Assembly (NCBI RefSeq): GCF_947495565.1
Contig: NZ_CANLZM010000004.1
Location: forward strand, 248,001-312,000
Origin: an uncultured Pontibacter sp.
Lineage (GTDB): Bacteria > Bacteroidota > Bacteroidia > Cytophagales > Hymenobacteraceae
Reading direction: 5' to 3'
DNA: 64,000 nucleotides
Numbering within the stretch: the stretch's first letter is position 1; each line of letters begins with the position of its first letter. Under the pieces are notes generated by a model. It was not told the origin of the DNA. It made no database searches and saw nothing but the letters and a program-made list of their open reading frames with translations. The position numbers and the translations under genes were made by a program. Shown here piece after piece: positions 8,207-17,043 of this stretch.

Positions 8207-8788
8207 CTAGGATGAAGCCGCAGCGGTCTCGTTTTCCATAAGCTGTTCCAGCTCCTGGTACCAGCCTTCACCATACCTGCGGATAAGCGGCTCTTTTAGA
8301 AACTGATAAACCCGAACGCCCAGGTCTTGACCAAAGCTGCAGGCAGCGCTGCAAATGCTCCACCGGTCATAATTCAAAGCCTCAAATCCATCATACTTTG
8401 TAATACGGATCGGATAAAGATGGCAGGAGATGGGCTTTTTCCAGTTGATCTTGCCATCATTGTAAGCCTGCTCTATGGCACACTTCAGTTTGTTGTCTTC
8501 ATCATAAATAGCGTAGGCGCACTCGCGGTTGCCAATGGTTGGCGTGGAATAATCGCCTTCCCAATCTTTGATGTAAAGCCCCTGCTCCTCCACCGCCTGA
8601 AGGCCAGTAGCAGACATGTAAGGCTTAATTTGCTCATACCCATCCTTCAAAATTGCCAGTTCGTCTTCTTCCAGCGGAGCACCAAGGTCGCCTTCTACGC
8701 AGCAGGCTCCTTTACACTTCTCAAGGTTGCAAACAAAAAACTTATCACGTACGTCGTCACTGATTACGGTATTCTGAAGAACAATCAT
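8207..8788 (-). CDS. DUF3109 family cysteine-rich protein
   Basis: A 193-residue cytoplasmic-looking protein of the DUF3109 family, related to YkgJ-type putative metal-binding proteins. Function is not known. Conserved cysteines are clustered: [11 protein letters not shown] near the N-terminus, single Cys in the middle (NRECAYA, LKCAIEQ), then SCHLYPIR and CSAAC. The pattern suggests an iron-sulfur or zinc site, but the metal is not known from sequence. It is a single gene between terminators, 200 bp from the ankyrin/Sel1 gene's stop. Confidence 0.8.
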   Translation of the reverse strand: MIVLQNTVISDDVRDKFFVCNLEKCKGACCVEGDLGAPLEEDELAILKDGYEQIKPYMSATGLQAVEEQGLYIKDWEGDYSTPTIGNRECAYAIYDEDNKLKCAIEQAYNDGKINWKKPISCHLYPIRITKYDGFEALNYDRWSICSAACSFGQDLGVRVYQFLKEPLIRRYGEGWYQELEQLMENETAAASS

Positions 8789-8944
8789 AGCAAACTTAAA
8801 CTCTGATAAAGTATGGAAAAGCGAAATTTTATACTCACTTTTTAACCATTGTAAGACAAAGGTAGCCAGAAAATAGTTTAAAACCGGGGCTGAGGGAAAA
8901 CACCAGAGCAGATGTCGGTTTTGCTTCTGCTATAAAACAAAAGG

Positions 8945-8979
8945 GGGCACTGCATCAGCGCCTCCTTTTCTGGTAACTG
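8945..8979 (-). terminator. Terminator of the Sel1/ankyrin gene
   Basis: On the minus strand, a stem of about 13 bp with one mismatch and one G-U pair, arms AAAAGGAGGC and GCCCCCTTTT, ends in a T-rich stretch just after the stop codon at 8989. End positions are approximate. Confidence 0.6.
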
Positions 8980-8988
8980 CTATTTTGA

Positions 8989-10668
8989 CTACTCCTGCCT
9001 TGGAGGAGAGCCTGCGGCTAAAAGCATATTCTGAACATTTTCATGCTTGGTGTAATCTATAGCCGCTTTGCCTGAGTTGTCTGTGATGGTCACATCGGCA
9101 TTCGACTGAAGTAAGGCAAGTATAATCTCATAGTTAGCGTCAATTTCGCAGGCCAGCATGAGAGGGGTTTTGCCTTCGTTGTTAACCACATTCGGGTTAG
9201 CGCCGGCACGAAGCAGCTGCTCCAGCTCTAAAATACCAATATGTTGGCCAATGGTGGCATGCAGCGCCTGCGACAGCACCGTATTTCCTTCAACATCCTT
9301 TATATCCGGGTTGGCACCATGCGCCAGCAGCGTGTCAATCAGCTGTACCTGCTCCTGCTCATAAAACTCGGTTTTAATCCGCAAGCTGCTCACTACATAA
9401 TGCAAGGCGGTTTTACCGTTTTCATCCTGCGCGTTTACATTGGCTCCTCTACCGAGCAATAAGCTGGTCGCCTTTAACCGCGCTTCCGGCTCATACTCTA
9501 CTCCATAGTCCTCCAAGAGCATCGGTACATACAACGCATGCATAAGCGGCGTGCGCTTTTGTAAGTTGGCCTCATAGTCATCTGGCTGGTCCTGCGTATT
9601 GGCGTCACCTCCTGCCGCGAGCGCACGTTTCAGCATTTCCGGGTCGCGGTGAATGGCCGCAATCACTACTTTCTGGTTTGGCGTCTGGTTAATGTAAATC
9701 AACTGCTCATAAGCGTTAACGCTGCCTTTGGCCACTGCTTTTCGGTACAGCTTTCGGGCGTCGTTTAGCTTCACCTCACCCAAGTTGCCTTCCTCATACA
9801 AAAGCGCCAAAGTATACATAGACTCCCGTTCTCCGGCATCTACTCCCTTTTGTAGCCAGTAAGCAGCCTTATCGTTATCTTTTGCCACACCTTCTCCATT
9901 CAGGTAAAGGTTTGCCAACGATGCATACGCCACTACATCATTTGCCTCAGCCGCTCGCCTTAAATAGTTATAGGCCAAGGAATGATTTCTCATTTCGCCA
10001 TAGCCGGTATAGTACATGCTCCCGAGAATACGGTTGCTAAAAGCATCTCCCTCTACGGCTTTTTCGCGGATAGTAATGGCAGCTGTGCGCATGTGCTGCA
10101 GAAAACGCTGCTCGTCGTCTTTGTTTCGGAGTGTCATGAGTTCTGCCAAGCCTAGGTTAGCCAGTACACTGCCGCTATCTAAGGCGGTTTTGTAATAATA
10201 TTGGGCAGAGTCGCGGTTGGCAGAGAAAAATTTATCAGCACTTTGTATCTGCTTAACAGTATCCACCTGCACCGAATCATACTTTAACTCGCGGTACTGA
10301 TGCATGCGGCCCAAAAAGTAATAGGCGTCGTGCTCTCCCGCAGCGGCAGCGGCCCTGAACTTCTTCTGCGCCTTCTGGTAATTTAAGGTACTATAATAGT
10401 ACATGGCCTCATCCATTGCAGGCGTACGCCAAATGCGCCTGATAACTGGAGCTGGAGTGGCTACAGTTTGTTTGTTAGCAGTAGTTACAGTTTTCTTGGT
10501 GGCTGCAGAGGCAGCTGCATTCTTAGTGGTAACAGGTGTTTTAACAGAGGCTTTCACGGCGGTGCCTGTCTGCGCCAGACCAAGCTGGCTAAAACAGGCT
10601 AACAAACACAGAAGCGAAATTCTTTTCAAATCTGTCAGGTGCAGTGATATAGTAGGAAATTTTTTCAA
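8989..10668 (-). CDS. Exported Sel1-repeat and ankyrin-repeat protein
   Basis: A 559-residue protein with a signal peptide (core LLCLLACFSQLGLAQ), an Ala/Thr-rich stretch, then Sel1-like/TPR helical repeats (about 85-330; for example LGSMYYTGYG, LANLYLNGEG) and ankyrin repeats (about 370-550; for example TPLMHAL, GKTALHYVV, GKTPLMLACE). Such proteins usually mediate protein-protein contacts; this one probably works in the periplasm. No ATG fits: the annotated start is TTG, and a second TTG at residue 14 (10629) would give a more compact signal peptide and may be the true start. Partner unknown. Confidence 0.8.
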   Translation of the reverse strand: MKKFPTISLHLTDLKRISLLCLLACFSQLGLAQTGTAVKASVKTPVTTKNAAASAATKKTVTTANKQTVATPAPVIRRIWRTPAMDEAMYYYSTLNYQKAQKKFRAAAAAGEHDAYYFLGRMHQYRELKYDSVQVDTVKQIQSADKFFSANRDSAQYYYKTALDSGSVLANLGLAELMTLRNKDDEQRFLQHMRTAAITIREKAVEGDAFSNRILGSMYYTGYGEMRNHSLAYNYLRRAAEANDVVAYASLANLYLNGEGVAKDNDKAAYWLQKGVDAGERESMYTLALLYEEGNLGEVKLNDARKLYRKAVAKGSVNAYEQLIYINQTPNQKVVIAAIHRDPEMLKRALAAGGDANTQDQPDDYEANLQKRTPLMHALYVPMLLEDYGVEYEPEARLKATSLLLGRGANVNAQDENGKTALHYVVSSLRIKTEFYEQEQVQLIDTLLAHGANPDIKDVEGNTVLSQALHATIGQHIGILELEQLLRAGANPNVVNNEGKTPLMLACEIDANYEIILALLQSNADVTITDNSGKAAIDYTKHENVQNMLLAAGSPPRQE

Positions 10669-10952
10669 GGTAATTAATTTAGGTGTCGGCGTGGTGCAAA
10701 AGTAAGCGCTATAGGCTTTTAATCAAAAATGCTACCAAAACAGCCGGTAAACGCCCAACTGCAGCAATTGTTATACTTGCCAATCGCTAAACGCTTTAGG
10801 CTCAGAAGGTGTTCATCCTGAACAGGGATTTATACTTTATATATTGCGCAAGTATAAGTTACCTCAATAAAACCAGTTAAGCGAACAAGCGGTTCTAAAA
10901 AAGGATTTAGATTCGTAAATTGCATAGATTTTAAGCACGCGGAAGAGAAGAA

Positions 10953-13190
10953 ATGGATTATATAAGCTTACTAAACGAGTCGCAGCGCGCGGCGGTACTG
11001 CACACCCAAGGGCCAGCTATGATTATTGCCGGCGCCGGCTCAGGCAAAACCAGGGTTTTAACTTACCGAATCGCACACCTGATCAGTCAGAATGTAGATC
11101 CCTTTAACATACTTGCCTTAACATTTACCAACAAGGCAGCCAAGGAAATGCGCCACCGTATTGAAAAGGTTATCGGTAACGAGGCCAAAAATATCTGGAT
11201 GGGCACTTTCCACTCGGTGTTCTCCCGTATTCTGCGTGCAGAGGCTGAGAAAATCGGTTACCCTAAGAGCTTCACCATTTACGACACGGACGATTCTAAA
11301 ACCCTGATCCGAAATATCGTGAAGGAGATGAACCTGGATGACAAGCTGTATAAGCCAAACGTAGTGCTGGGCCGTATTTCATCTGCCAAAAACAAACTGA
11401 TCTCTGTTAAACAATACCTCAACGATGCCACCATTCAGGCAGACGATGAGGCGGCAATGCGTCCTAAAATCGGTAAGATTTACGAAATGTACCAAAGCCG
11501 CTGCTTCAGGGCCGGCGCTATGGATTTTGACGACCTGCTGTTTAACACAAACGTGCTTTTCAAGGATCATCCTGACGCCCTTAACAAGTATCAGAATATC
11601 TTTAAGTATGTGATGGTGGACGAGTATCAGGATACCAACTACTCACAGTACCTGATCACGCGCAAGTTGGCTGCCCAGAACCGCAACATCGTGGTGGTAG
11701 GCGACGATGCACAGTCGATTTACGCTTTCCGTGGAGCTGATATTCAGAACATCCTCAACTTTGAGCGCGATTACCCGGAGCTACAGGTATTTAAGCTGGA
11801 GCAGAACTACCGCTCCACCAAAAATATTGTAAGCGCAGCCAATTCAGTTATCAAGAACAATTCGGCGCAGCTAAAGAAAGATGTTTACACTGATAACGAG
11901 CAGGGCCCGCTAATAGAGGTTATAAAAGCCAACTCAGATAATGAGGAAGGAAAACTGGTAGCCACCTCTATTTTTGAGGAGAAAATGAGCAACCACCTCT
12001 CCTACGACGACTTTGCCATACTTTACCGTACCAACGCGCAATCAAGGGCCATGGAAGAAGCCCTGCGCCGCATGAACATCAAGTATAAAATTGTCGGTGG
12101 CCTGTCGTTTTACCAGCGCAAGGAGATTAAAGACCTGATCGCTTACCTGCGCCTGACAGTGAACCCAAACGATGAGCAGGCGCTGCGTCGTGTTATAAAC
12201 TACCCGAAGCGCGGCATTGGCGAAACTACAGAGCAAAAGCTTTTCGTAACGGCCAATGATACCAACCATAGCGTGTGGGAGATTGTGCAGAACGCTTCGG
12301 AATTTTTGGGCAACCGTGTGGGCACCACCATTGAGAATTTCTCTATCATGGTCCGCGACTTTGCCCGCATTGCAGAGCATAGCGATGCCTTCGAGGTAGC
12401 CAAACACATTGCCAAACACTCAGGTATTGTAGACGAATTGTATCAGGATAAAACCGTAGAGGGCCTGGCACGTTACGAAAACATACAAGAGCTGCTGAAC
12501 GGTATAAAGGAGTATGTGGATGACCCGGAAAAGGAGGATAAAAGCTTATCAGCCTTTTTGCAAGATATTGCGCTTGTTACCGATGCCGACACCAAGGCTG
12601 ATGATGACGGAGAATTTGTAACCCTGATGACCATCCACTCGGCCAAGGGACTTGAGTTTAAGAACGTTTTTATAGTTGGTATGGAGGAGAACCTCTTCCC
12701 GAGCCAGATGATGCTTAACTCAAGAGCCGACCTGGAGGAGGAACGCCGCTTGTTTTATGTGGCCATTACCCGTGCCGAGAAAAAGCTATACTTAACCTAT
12801 GCCACCAGCCGTTACCAGTGGGGTAACCTGAGAGCATGCGAGAAAAGCCGCTTCCTGGATGAAATCGATCCGAAGTACATTAACTTCAAGTATGGTGAGA
12901 GCAACTCCGGCGGCAATGTACTTGACCGGGTGCTGCAGCGTAAAAGCAATTTGGTAACGCCGCCGCCACGCAAGCAAGTGGCCAGCAACTATACCGCCCC
13001 TACCGACTTTAAGCCAAGCGACACATCCAATTTAGCCGCTGGCATGAAGGTAGAGCACCCCAAGTTTGGTTTTGGCGTAGTGGCTAAAATAGACACGCAG
13101 GGCAACAGCACCAAAGCCATAATCAACTTTGATGAGGTAGGCGAAAAAACATTGCTGCTAAGCTTTGCCAAGCTACGTATACACAGTTAA
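10953..13190 (+). CDS. UvrD/PcrA-family ATP-dependent DNA helicase
   Basis: A 745-residue superfamily 1A 3'-5' DNA helicase for repair and replication-fork maintenance. Motifs in order: Q motif and Walker A (LNESQRAAV, AGAGSGKTRVLTYRI), Ia (LTFTNKAAKEM), Walker B/II (VMVDEYQDTN), III (VGDDAQSIYAFRGA), IV (QNYRST), V (LMTIHSAKGLEF) and VI (RRLFYVAITRAEKKLYL). The C-terminal 50 residues (MKVEHPKFGFGVV) form the Tudor-like tail of PcrA/UvrD that contacts RNA polymerase. It is transcribed divergently from the ankyrin gene. PcrA and UvrD cannot be separated from sequence alone. Confidence 0.95.
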   Translation: MDYISLLNESQRAAVLHTQGPAMIIAGAGSGKTRVLTYRIAHLISQNVDPFNILALTFTNKAAKEMRHRIEKVIGNEAKNIWMGTFHSVFSRILRAEAEKIGYPKSFTIYDTDDSKTLIRNIVKEMNLDDKLYKPNVVLGRISSAKNKLISVKQYLNDATIQADDEAAMRPKIGKIYEMYQSRCFRAGAMDFDDLLFNTNVLFKDHPDALNKYQNIFKYVMVDEYQDTNYSQYLITRKLAAQNRNIVVVGDDAQSIYAFRGADIQNILNFERDYPELQVFKLEQNYRSTKNIVSAANSVIKNNSAQLKKDVYTDNEQGPLIEVIKANSDNEEGKLVATSIFEEKMSNHLSYDDFAILYRTNAQSRAMEEALRRMNIKYKIVGGLSFYQRKEIKDLIAYLRLTVNPNDEQALRRVINYPKRGIGETTEQKLFVTANDTNHSVWEIVQNASEFLGNRVGTTIENFSIMVRDFARIAEHSDAFEVAKHIAKHSGIVDELYQDKTVEGLARYENIQELLNGIKEYVDDPEKEDKSLSAFLQDIALVTDADTKADDDGEFVTLMTIHSAKGLEFKNVFIVGMEENLFPSQMMLNSRADLEEERRLFYVAITRAEKKLYLTYATSRYQWGNLRACEKSRFLDEIDPKYINFKYGESNSGGNVLDRVLQRKSNLVTPPPRKQVASNYTAPTDFKPSDTSNLAAGMKVEHPKFGFGVVAKIDTQGNSTKAIINFDEVGEKTLLLSFAKLRIHS

Positions 13191-13367
13191 AATAACAGTA
13201 TAGCTGCCGCGTGAGGCATCAATCGTATAGCAGATCCGTAAAATTTGGCGCTTGCTAAACTTGTGCAAGTATAGCCGACTCAGCACAATAGAGCCTGTTG
13301 GCATACTTATATACATAATCTGTTATTCAAAACTGAGCCCTCTACGTATTTTATAATTCATATTTTC

Positions 13368-13375
13368 TATTTTTG
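13368..13375 (+). promoter_or_regulatory. Candidate -7 box for the DUF4290-murA operon
   Basis: TATTTTTG, a perfect TAnnTTTG box about 20 bp before the DUF4290 start codon. I see no TTG at the expected -33 distance. Confidence 0.35.
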
Positions 13376-13394
13376 AATTTCATAAACTGATATA

Positions 13395-14045
13395 ATGGAA
13401 GCGAGTACCACATTTAAACAAGAGCTATTGCTGCGCGAGTACGGCCGCAATGTACAGGACCTGGTAAATTACATTACCAAGGTAGAAGACCGCAAGGAGC
13501 GCACACGCCTGTCGCAGTTGCTCATTAACCTGATGTCTAAGCTGAACCCGCAGCTACGCGACACCCAGGATTACCAGCAAAAGTTATGGAACCACTTGTT
13601 CGTTATGTCTGGCTCGAGTTTAGATGTAGATGCTCCCTACCCGCTCAGCCCTATGGAGTACCTAAATGACAAGCCTCAGCCGATGGATTACCCGCTTGAA
13701 ACCCCGAACTTCAAGCACTATGGCAAAAATGTTGAGCTTCTGGTAGAGCGTGCCACCGAGCTAACTGACACAAAAGAGCGTGAGGCCGCCATCATCTCTA
13801 TAGGTAAACTTATGAAAACCCTTTATAAGTCTTATAACAAAGAGAATATTACAGATGATGTTATACTTGGGGACATCCGCCAGATTTCTAAAGGGCAACT
13901 GGACATGAACCTGCAGTACATCGAAAGTAATAACCTATTTGAGTCGAACCCGAGGCAGCAGGAAAGCAACTACCAGCAGCGTTCTCAGAACCAAGGCCCT
14001 CGCAACAAGAAAAGTAACCGTTCCTCCAACCAAAGAAATAAGTAA
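13395..14045 (+). CDS. DUF4290 domain-containing protein
   Basis: A 216-residue protein of the Bacteroidota DUF4290 family, function unknown. The N-terminal 180 residues are conserved and helical (LREYGRNVQDLVNYITKVED, and a second similar stretch HYGKNVELLVERATELTDTKEREAAI, suggesting an internal duplication). The last 35 residues are a basic, Gln/Asn/Arg-rich tail that could bind nucleic acid. It ends 3 nt before murA and is surely co-transcribed with it, a pairing I recall as recurrent in this phylum. Confidence 0.85.
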   Translation: MEASTTFKQELLLREYGRNVQDLVNYITKVEDRKERTRLSQLLINLMSKLNPQLRDTQDYQQKLWNHLFVMSGSSLDVDAPYPLSPMEYLNDKPQPMDYPLETPNFKHYGKNVELLVERATELTDTKEREAAIISIGKLMKTLYKSYNKENITDDVILGDIRQISKGQLDMNLQYIESNNLFESNPRQQESNYQQRSQNQGPRNKKSNRSSNQRNK

Positions 14046-14048
14046 TAC

Positions 14049-15353
14049 ATGGCTTCTTTTGAAGTAATAGGCGGCAATAAATTAAAAGGCGACATCTATC
14101 CGCAAGGCGCCAAGAACGAGGCATTGCAGATACTTTGCGCTGTGTTGCTGACCGCAGAACCAATTGTTATCTCTAATGTTCCTGACATTCGGGATGTAAA
14201 TAAGCTTATTGAGCTGTTAAGGGATATGGGTGTTAAAGTGGAGCGTAACGCCCCTGACACTTATACTTTTCAGGCTGACAATATAAACTTAGATTACCTG
14301 AACTCTGAGAAGTTTGTAGAGCAGGGCCGTGCCATTCGTGGATCTGTCATGATTGTAGGCCCACTGCTAGCGCGTTTTGGCGCGGCTAAAATGCCTAAGC
14401 CAGGTGGAGATAAAATCGGGCGTCGCCGCCTTGATACGCACTTCATTGGCTTAGAGAAACTTGGTGCTAAGTTCAACTATGATACTCCGGATGAATTTTA
14501 CAGCGCCAAAGCGGATCAGCTGAAAGGAGCTTACATGCTGCTGGACGAAGCTTCAGTAACTGGTACTGCTAACATCATGATGGCTGCTGTGCTGGCCGAA
14601 GGCACTACCACAATTTACAACGCAGCTTGCGAGCCTTATGTGCAGCAGCTAAGCCGTATGCTGAACCGTATGGGTGCTAAAATCAGCGGCATTGGCTCTA
14701 ACCTGCTAGTAATTGAAGGCGTGGAGAAACTGGGAGGCACTGAGCATCGCATGCTTCCGGATATGATCGAGATCGGCTCTTTTATAGGTATGGCCGCTAT
14801 GACAGGTTCTGAAATCACGATCAAAGATTGCCAGATTCCGGAGCTAGGCCTTATACCTGAAACGTTTATGCGATTAGGTATAAAAATGGAATTTAAAGGC
14901 GATGACATCTTTATTCCTGCCCAAGACCATTATGAAGTAGATACTTATATTGACGGAAGTATTCTAAACATATCTGACCATACTTGGCCGGGCCTTACTC
15001 CGGATCTGCTAAGTGTAGCGCTTGTAACAGCCACACAGGCCAAAGGTACAGTTCTTGTTCATCAGAAAATGTTTGAAAGCCGCCTGTTCTTTGTAGACAA
15101 GCTGATAGATATGGGCGCGCAAATCATACTTTGCGACCCGCACCGCGCTACTGTTATCGGCCAGAATAAGCAGATTCCGCTTCGTGGCATCCGCATGACC
15201 TCTCCGGATATTCGTGCCGGTGTAGCGCTGCTCATCGCAGCCCTCTCTGCCGAAGGCAAAAGCATCATCGACAACGTAGAGCAGATCGACCGTGGCTACC
15301 AAAACATCGACGGGCGCCTGAACGCGCTTGGAGCGCAAATCAGAAGAATATAA
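14049..15353 (+). CDS. murA: UDP-N-acetylglucosamine 1-carboxyvinyltransferase
   Basis: Transfers enolpyruvate from PEP to UDP-GlcNAc, the first committed step of peptidoglycan synthesis. The 434-residue EPSP-synthase-like fold is complete: the N-terminal GGNKLKGDI and QGAKNEAL, then RGSVMIVGPLLARFG, and the C-terminal TSPDIRAGVALLIAALSAEG. In the active-site loop the usual Cys is replaced: PKPGGDKIGRRR has Asp121 where E. coli has Cys115. Asp at this site is known to make MurA insensitive to fosfomycin. Start is ATG, 3 nt after DUF4290. Confidence 0.96.
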   Translation: MASFEVIGGNKLKGDIYPQGAKNEALQILCAVLLTAEPIVISNVPDIRDVNKLIELLRDMGVKVERNAPDTYTFQADNINLDYLNSEKFVEQGRAIRGSVMIVGPLLARFGAAKMPKPGGDKIGRRRLDTHFIGLEKLGAKFNYDTPDEFYSAKADQLKGAYMLLDEASVTGTANIMMAAVLAEGTTTIYNAACEPYVQQLSRMLNRMGAKISGIGSNLLVIEGVEKLGGTEHRMLPDMIEIGSFIGMAAMTGSEITIKDCQIPELGLIPETFMRLGIKMEFKGDDIFIPAQDHYEVDTYIDGSILNISDHTWPGLTPDLLSVALVTATQAKGTVLVHQKMFESRLFFVDKLIDMGAQIILCDPHRATVIGQNKQIPLRGIRMTSPDIRAGVALLIAALSAEGKSIIDNVEQIDRGYQNIDGRLNALGAQIRRI

Positions 15354-15369
15354 AGTATACTTTTGCAGT

Positions 15370-15413
15370 AAACAGAAAGAGCAGCTCAAAAAGGCTGCTC
15401 TTTCTGTTTTTCC
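15370..15413. terminator. Bidirectional terminator between murA and arsC-like gene
   Basis: A perfect 16-bp stem (15370-15385 with 15394-15409), 8-nt loop, followed by T on the plus strand. It sits between two convergent genes. Confidence 0.85.
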
Positions 15414-15423
15414 GGCTTAAAAT

Positions 15424-15765
15424 CTACAGCAGCTCCTGCACGTTTTCGGGCGGCCTGCCTAGCACAGCTTTATTATCCTTTACAACTATCGGGCGTTCGA
15501 TCAGGACCGGATTCTCTACCATAGCCTCTATCCACTCCTCATCGGACAGCTCCTGACCTTTATACTTTTCTTTATAGATGGCTTCGCCTTTGCGCAGCAG
15601 TTGCTCAGGTCGGATATGGAGTTTATTCAGAATATCGCGTAGCTCTTCGGCCGTGGGCGGTGTTTTCAGGTACTCTACCACCTCCACCTCCTGCCCCGAT
15701 TGGTTTATAATTTCCAGTGTCTGGCGGCTTTTACTGCACCGGTTGTTGTGGTATATCTTTAACAT
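15424..15765 (-). CDS. ArsC-family (glutaredoxin-type) arsenate reductase homologue
   Basis: A 113-residue thioredoxin-fold protein of the ArsC/Spx group. The N-terminal motif HNNRCSKSRQTL places the catalytic Cys at residue 10, and the C-terminal block LIERPIVVKDNKAVLGRP supplies the conserved arginines that bind the oxyanion in ArsC. Arsenate reduction is the family assignment, but no ars operon partners (arsR, arsB) are nearby, so the physiological substrate is uncertain. Confidence 0.85.
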   Translation of the reverse strand: MLKIYHNNRCSKSRQTLEIINQSGQEVEVVEYLKTPPTAEELRDILNKLHIRPEQLLRKGEAIYKEKYKGQELSDEEWIEAMVENPVLIERPIVVKDNKAVLGRPPENVQELL

Positions 15766-15885
15766 ATCTGGTCTGATTTAGAAGCATGAAGTTACAAAAA
15801 CATATGTAAAAGCATCACCATAAATATAGCGCGGAAACAACGGATTTTAGTAATTTGGCCGATTAAAATCACACACCTAACTACT

Positions 15886-16656
15886 ATGAAAAAATATCAA
15901 ATTATGCGCAGCACAGTACTGCTGCTTTGCCTCGCCCTCCTGCCCTGCTTAGGTTTTGCCGTGGCACCCAAACTCAAGTATAAAAATGGACATGAGGTAG
16001 TGAAGGCAATGTATAAGCGCTGGCAGGGCAAATGGTATCCTAACTTCCAATTTGAGCAACGTGCTATTTTTTATGAGAACGAGCAGGTTAGCAAAGAAGA
16101 AGTATGGCAGGAACTCTATAGCCAACCCGGCAGGCTGCATATTCGGTTTGATGGCTTTGAAAGCGGCAACGGGGTAATTTTCTCGGAAGATTCTGTTTAC
16201 CATTTCAAAGCGCGCAAGTTGGCAGCTAAAATGCCCCAGGTGCACCCGCTGGTTCTTTTATCTTTTGATGCATACTTTCTCCAGCCACAGGAAACAGCCG
16301 CTAAGCTACAGCAACTTAACTTTGACTTAGGCAAAATATCCGAAGCCGACTGGCAGGGGCGCAAAGCGATTGTGGTTGGCACTAAAAACCCAGCTGACGG
16401 CAGCAGCAGCCAGTTCTGGGTTGATAAAGAACGACTATACGTTGTGCGGGTAATCACCAATAATACAGGGAGTGTGCGTGATGTGGAGATGAACAACTAC
16501 CAGCTACTGGATAATTATTGGGTAGCCACTGAAATTATCTTCAAAACAGACGGCGTAACTACGTTACGCGAGGAGTATTACAACATGAGCTTCCCGAAAA
16601 GCATAGATAACAGCTGGTTTAACCCTGACAAATTCGGCAGCACCAAATGGCAGTAA
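15886..16656 (+). CDS. Exported LolA-like protein
   Basis: A 256-residue secreted or periplasmic protein with a clear signal peptide (MRSTVLLLCLALLPCLGFAV). The rest is a beta-rich region with LolA/outer-membrane-lipoprotein-sorting-like character (FWVDKERLYVVRV followed by YWVATEIIF), and an unusual early segment MYKRWQGKWYPNFQFEQRA. It may bind lipid or lipoprotein, but I cannot name a precise role. It is a single gene with its own terminator. Confidence 0.6.
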   Translation: MKKYQIMRSTVLLLCLALLPCLGFAVAPKLKYKNGHEVVKAMYKRWQGKWYPNFQFEQRAIFYENEQVSKEEVWQELYSQPGRLHIRFDGFESGNGVIFSEDSVYHFKARKLAAKMPQVHPLVLLSFDAYFLQPQETAAKLQQLNFDLGKISEADWQGRKAIVVGTKNPADGSSSQFWVDKERLYVVRVITNNTGSVRDVEMNNYQLLDNYWVATEIIFKTDGVTTLREEYYNMSFPKSIDNSWFNPDKFGSTKWQ

Positions 16657-16661
16657 AAAAG

Positions 16662-16694
16662 AAGCCGCTGAAACCCATATCAGCGGCTTTTTTA
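16662..16694 (+). terminator. Terminator of the LolA-like gene
   Basis: A 9-bp GC-rich stem (16662-16670 with 16681-16689), 10-nt loop, then a T-run. Confidence 0.85.
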
Positions 16695-17043
16695 GTGCAA
16701 CCAAAGTCACACTTTGTCAGAAAACTACACTCTAGTAGCGTGCAGCTTAATAATCTGGAATTAAAAACTAATCAAAACTATTATCTTTATCTGCTACATC
16801 AGTTCTTAAAACTGATCCAGGAAATTTCTCTTGAATGCTTTCTGCACGTCCTCCTGCATACTGGCCTGTACCATAAAGAAGCTTTTAGAACTATAAAGCC
16901 TATCTTTACTGCTTAACCTTTTGCTAAATTCATACTTTTGTTGCTACACTGAAAACTATTTTCGGGTATCAATACTATTTCTAATAGCTAATTTTAAAAA
17001 TATTTAAGCTGATTATCAATAACATAACTGAAATAAATATACA
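16695..17043. other. Intergenic, possible -7 box only
   Basis: About 350 bp of AT-rich sequence before the 514-residue gene. A perfect TAnnTTTG box (TACTTTTG, 16933-16940) could be its promoter, with no clear -33 element. An 89-codon open frame here runs through the upstream terminator and has no family resemblance. Confidence 0.4.

Noticed and set aside
15424..15765. Arsenic resistance operon
   Set aside because: The ArsC-type gene stands alone, with no arsR, arsB or acr3, so an operon cannot be claimed.
16647..16916. 89-codon open frame downstream of the LolA-like gene
   Set aside because: It overlaps the 3' end of the gene and its terminator hairpin, has no family resemblance and an unlikely composition.
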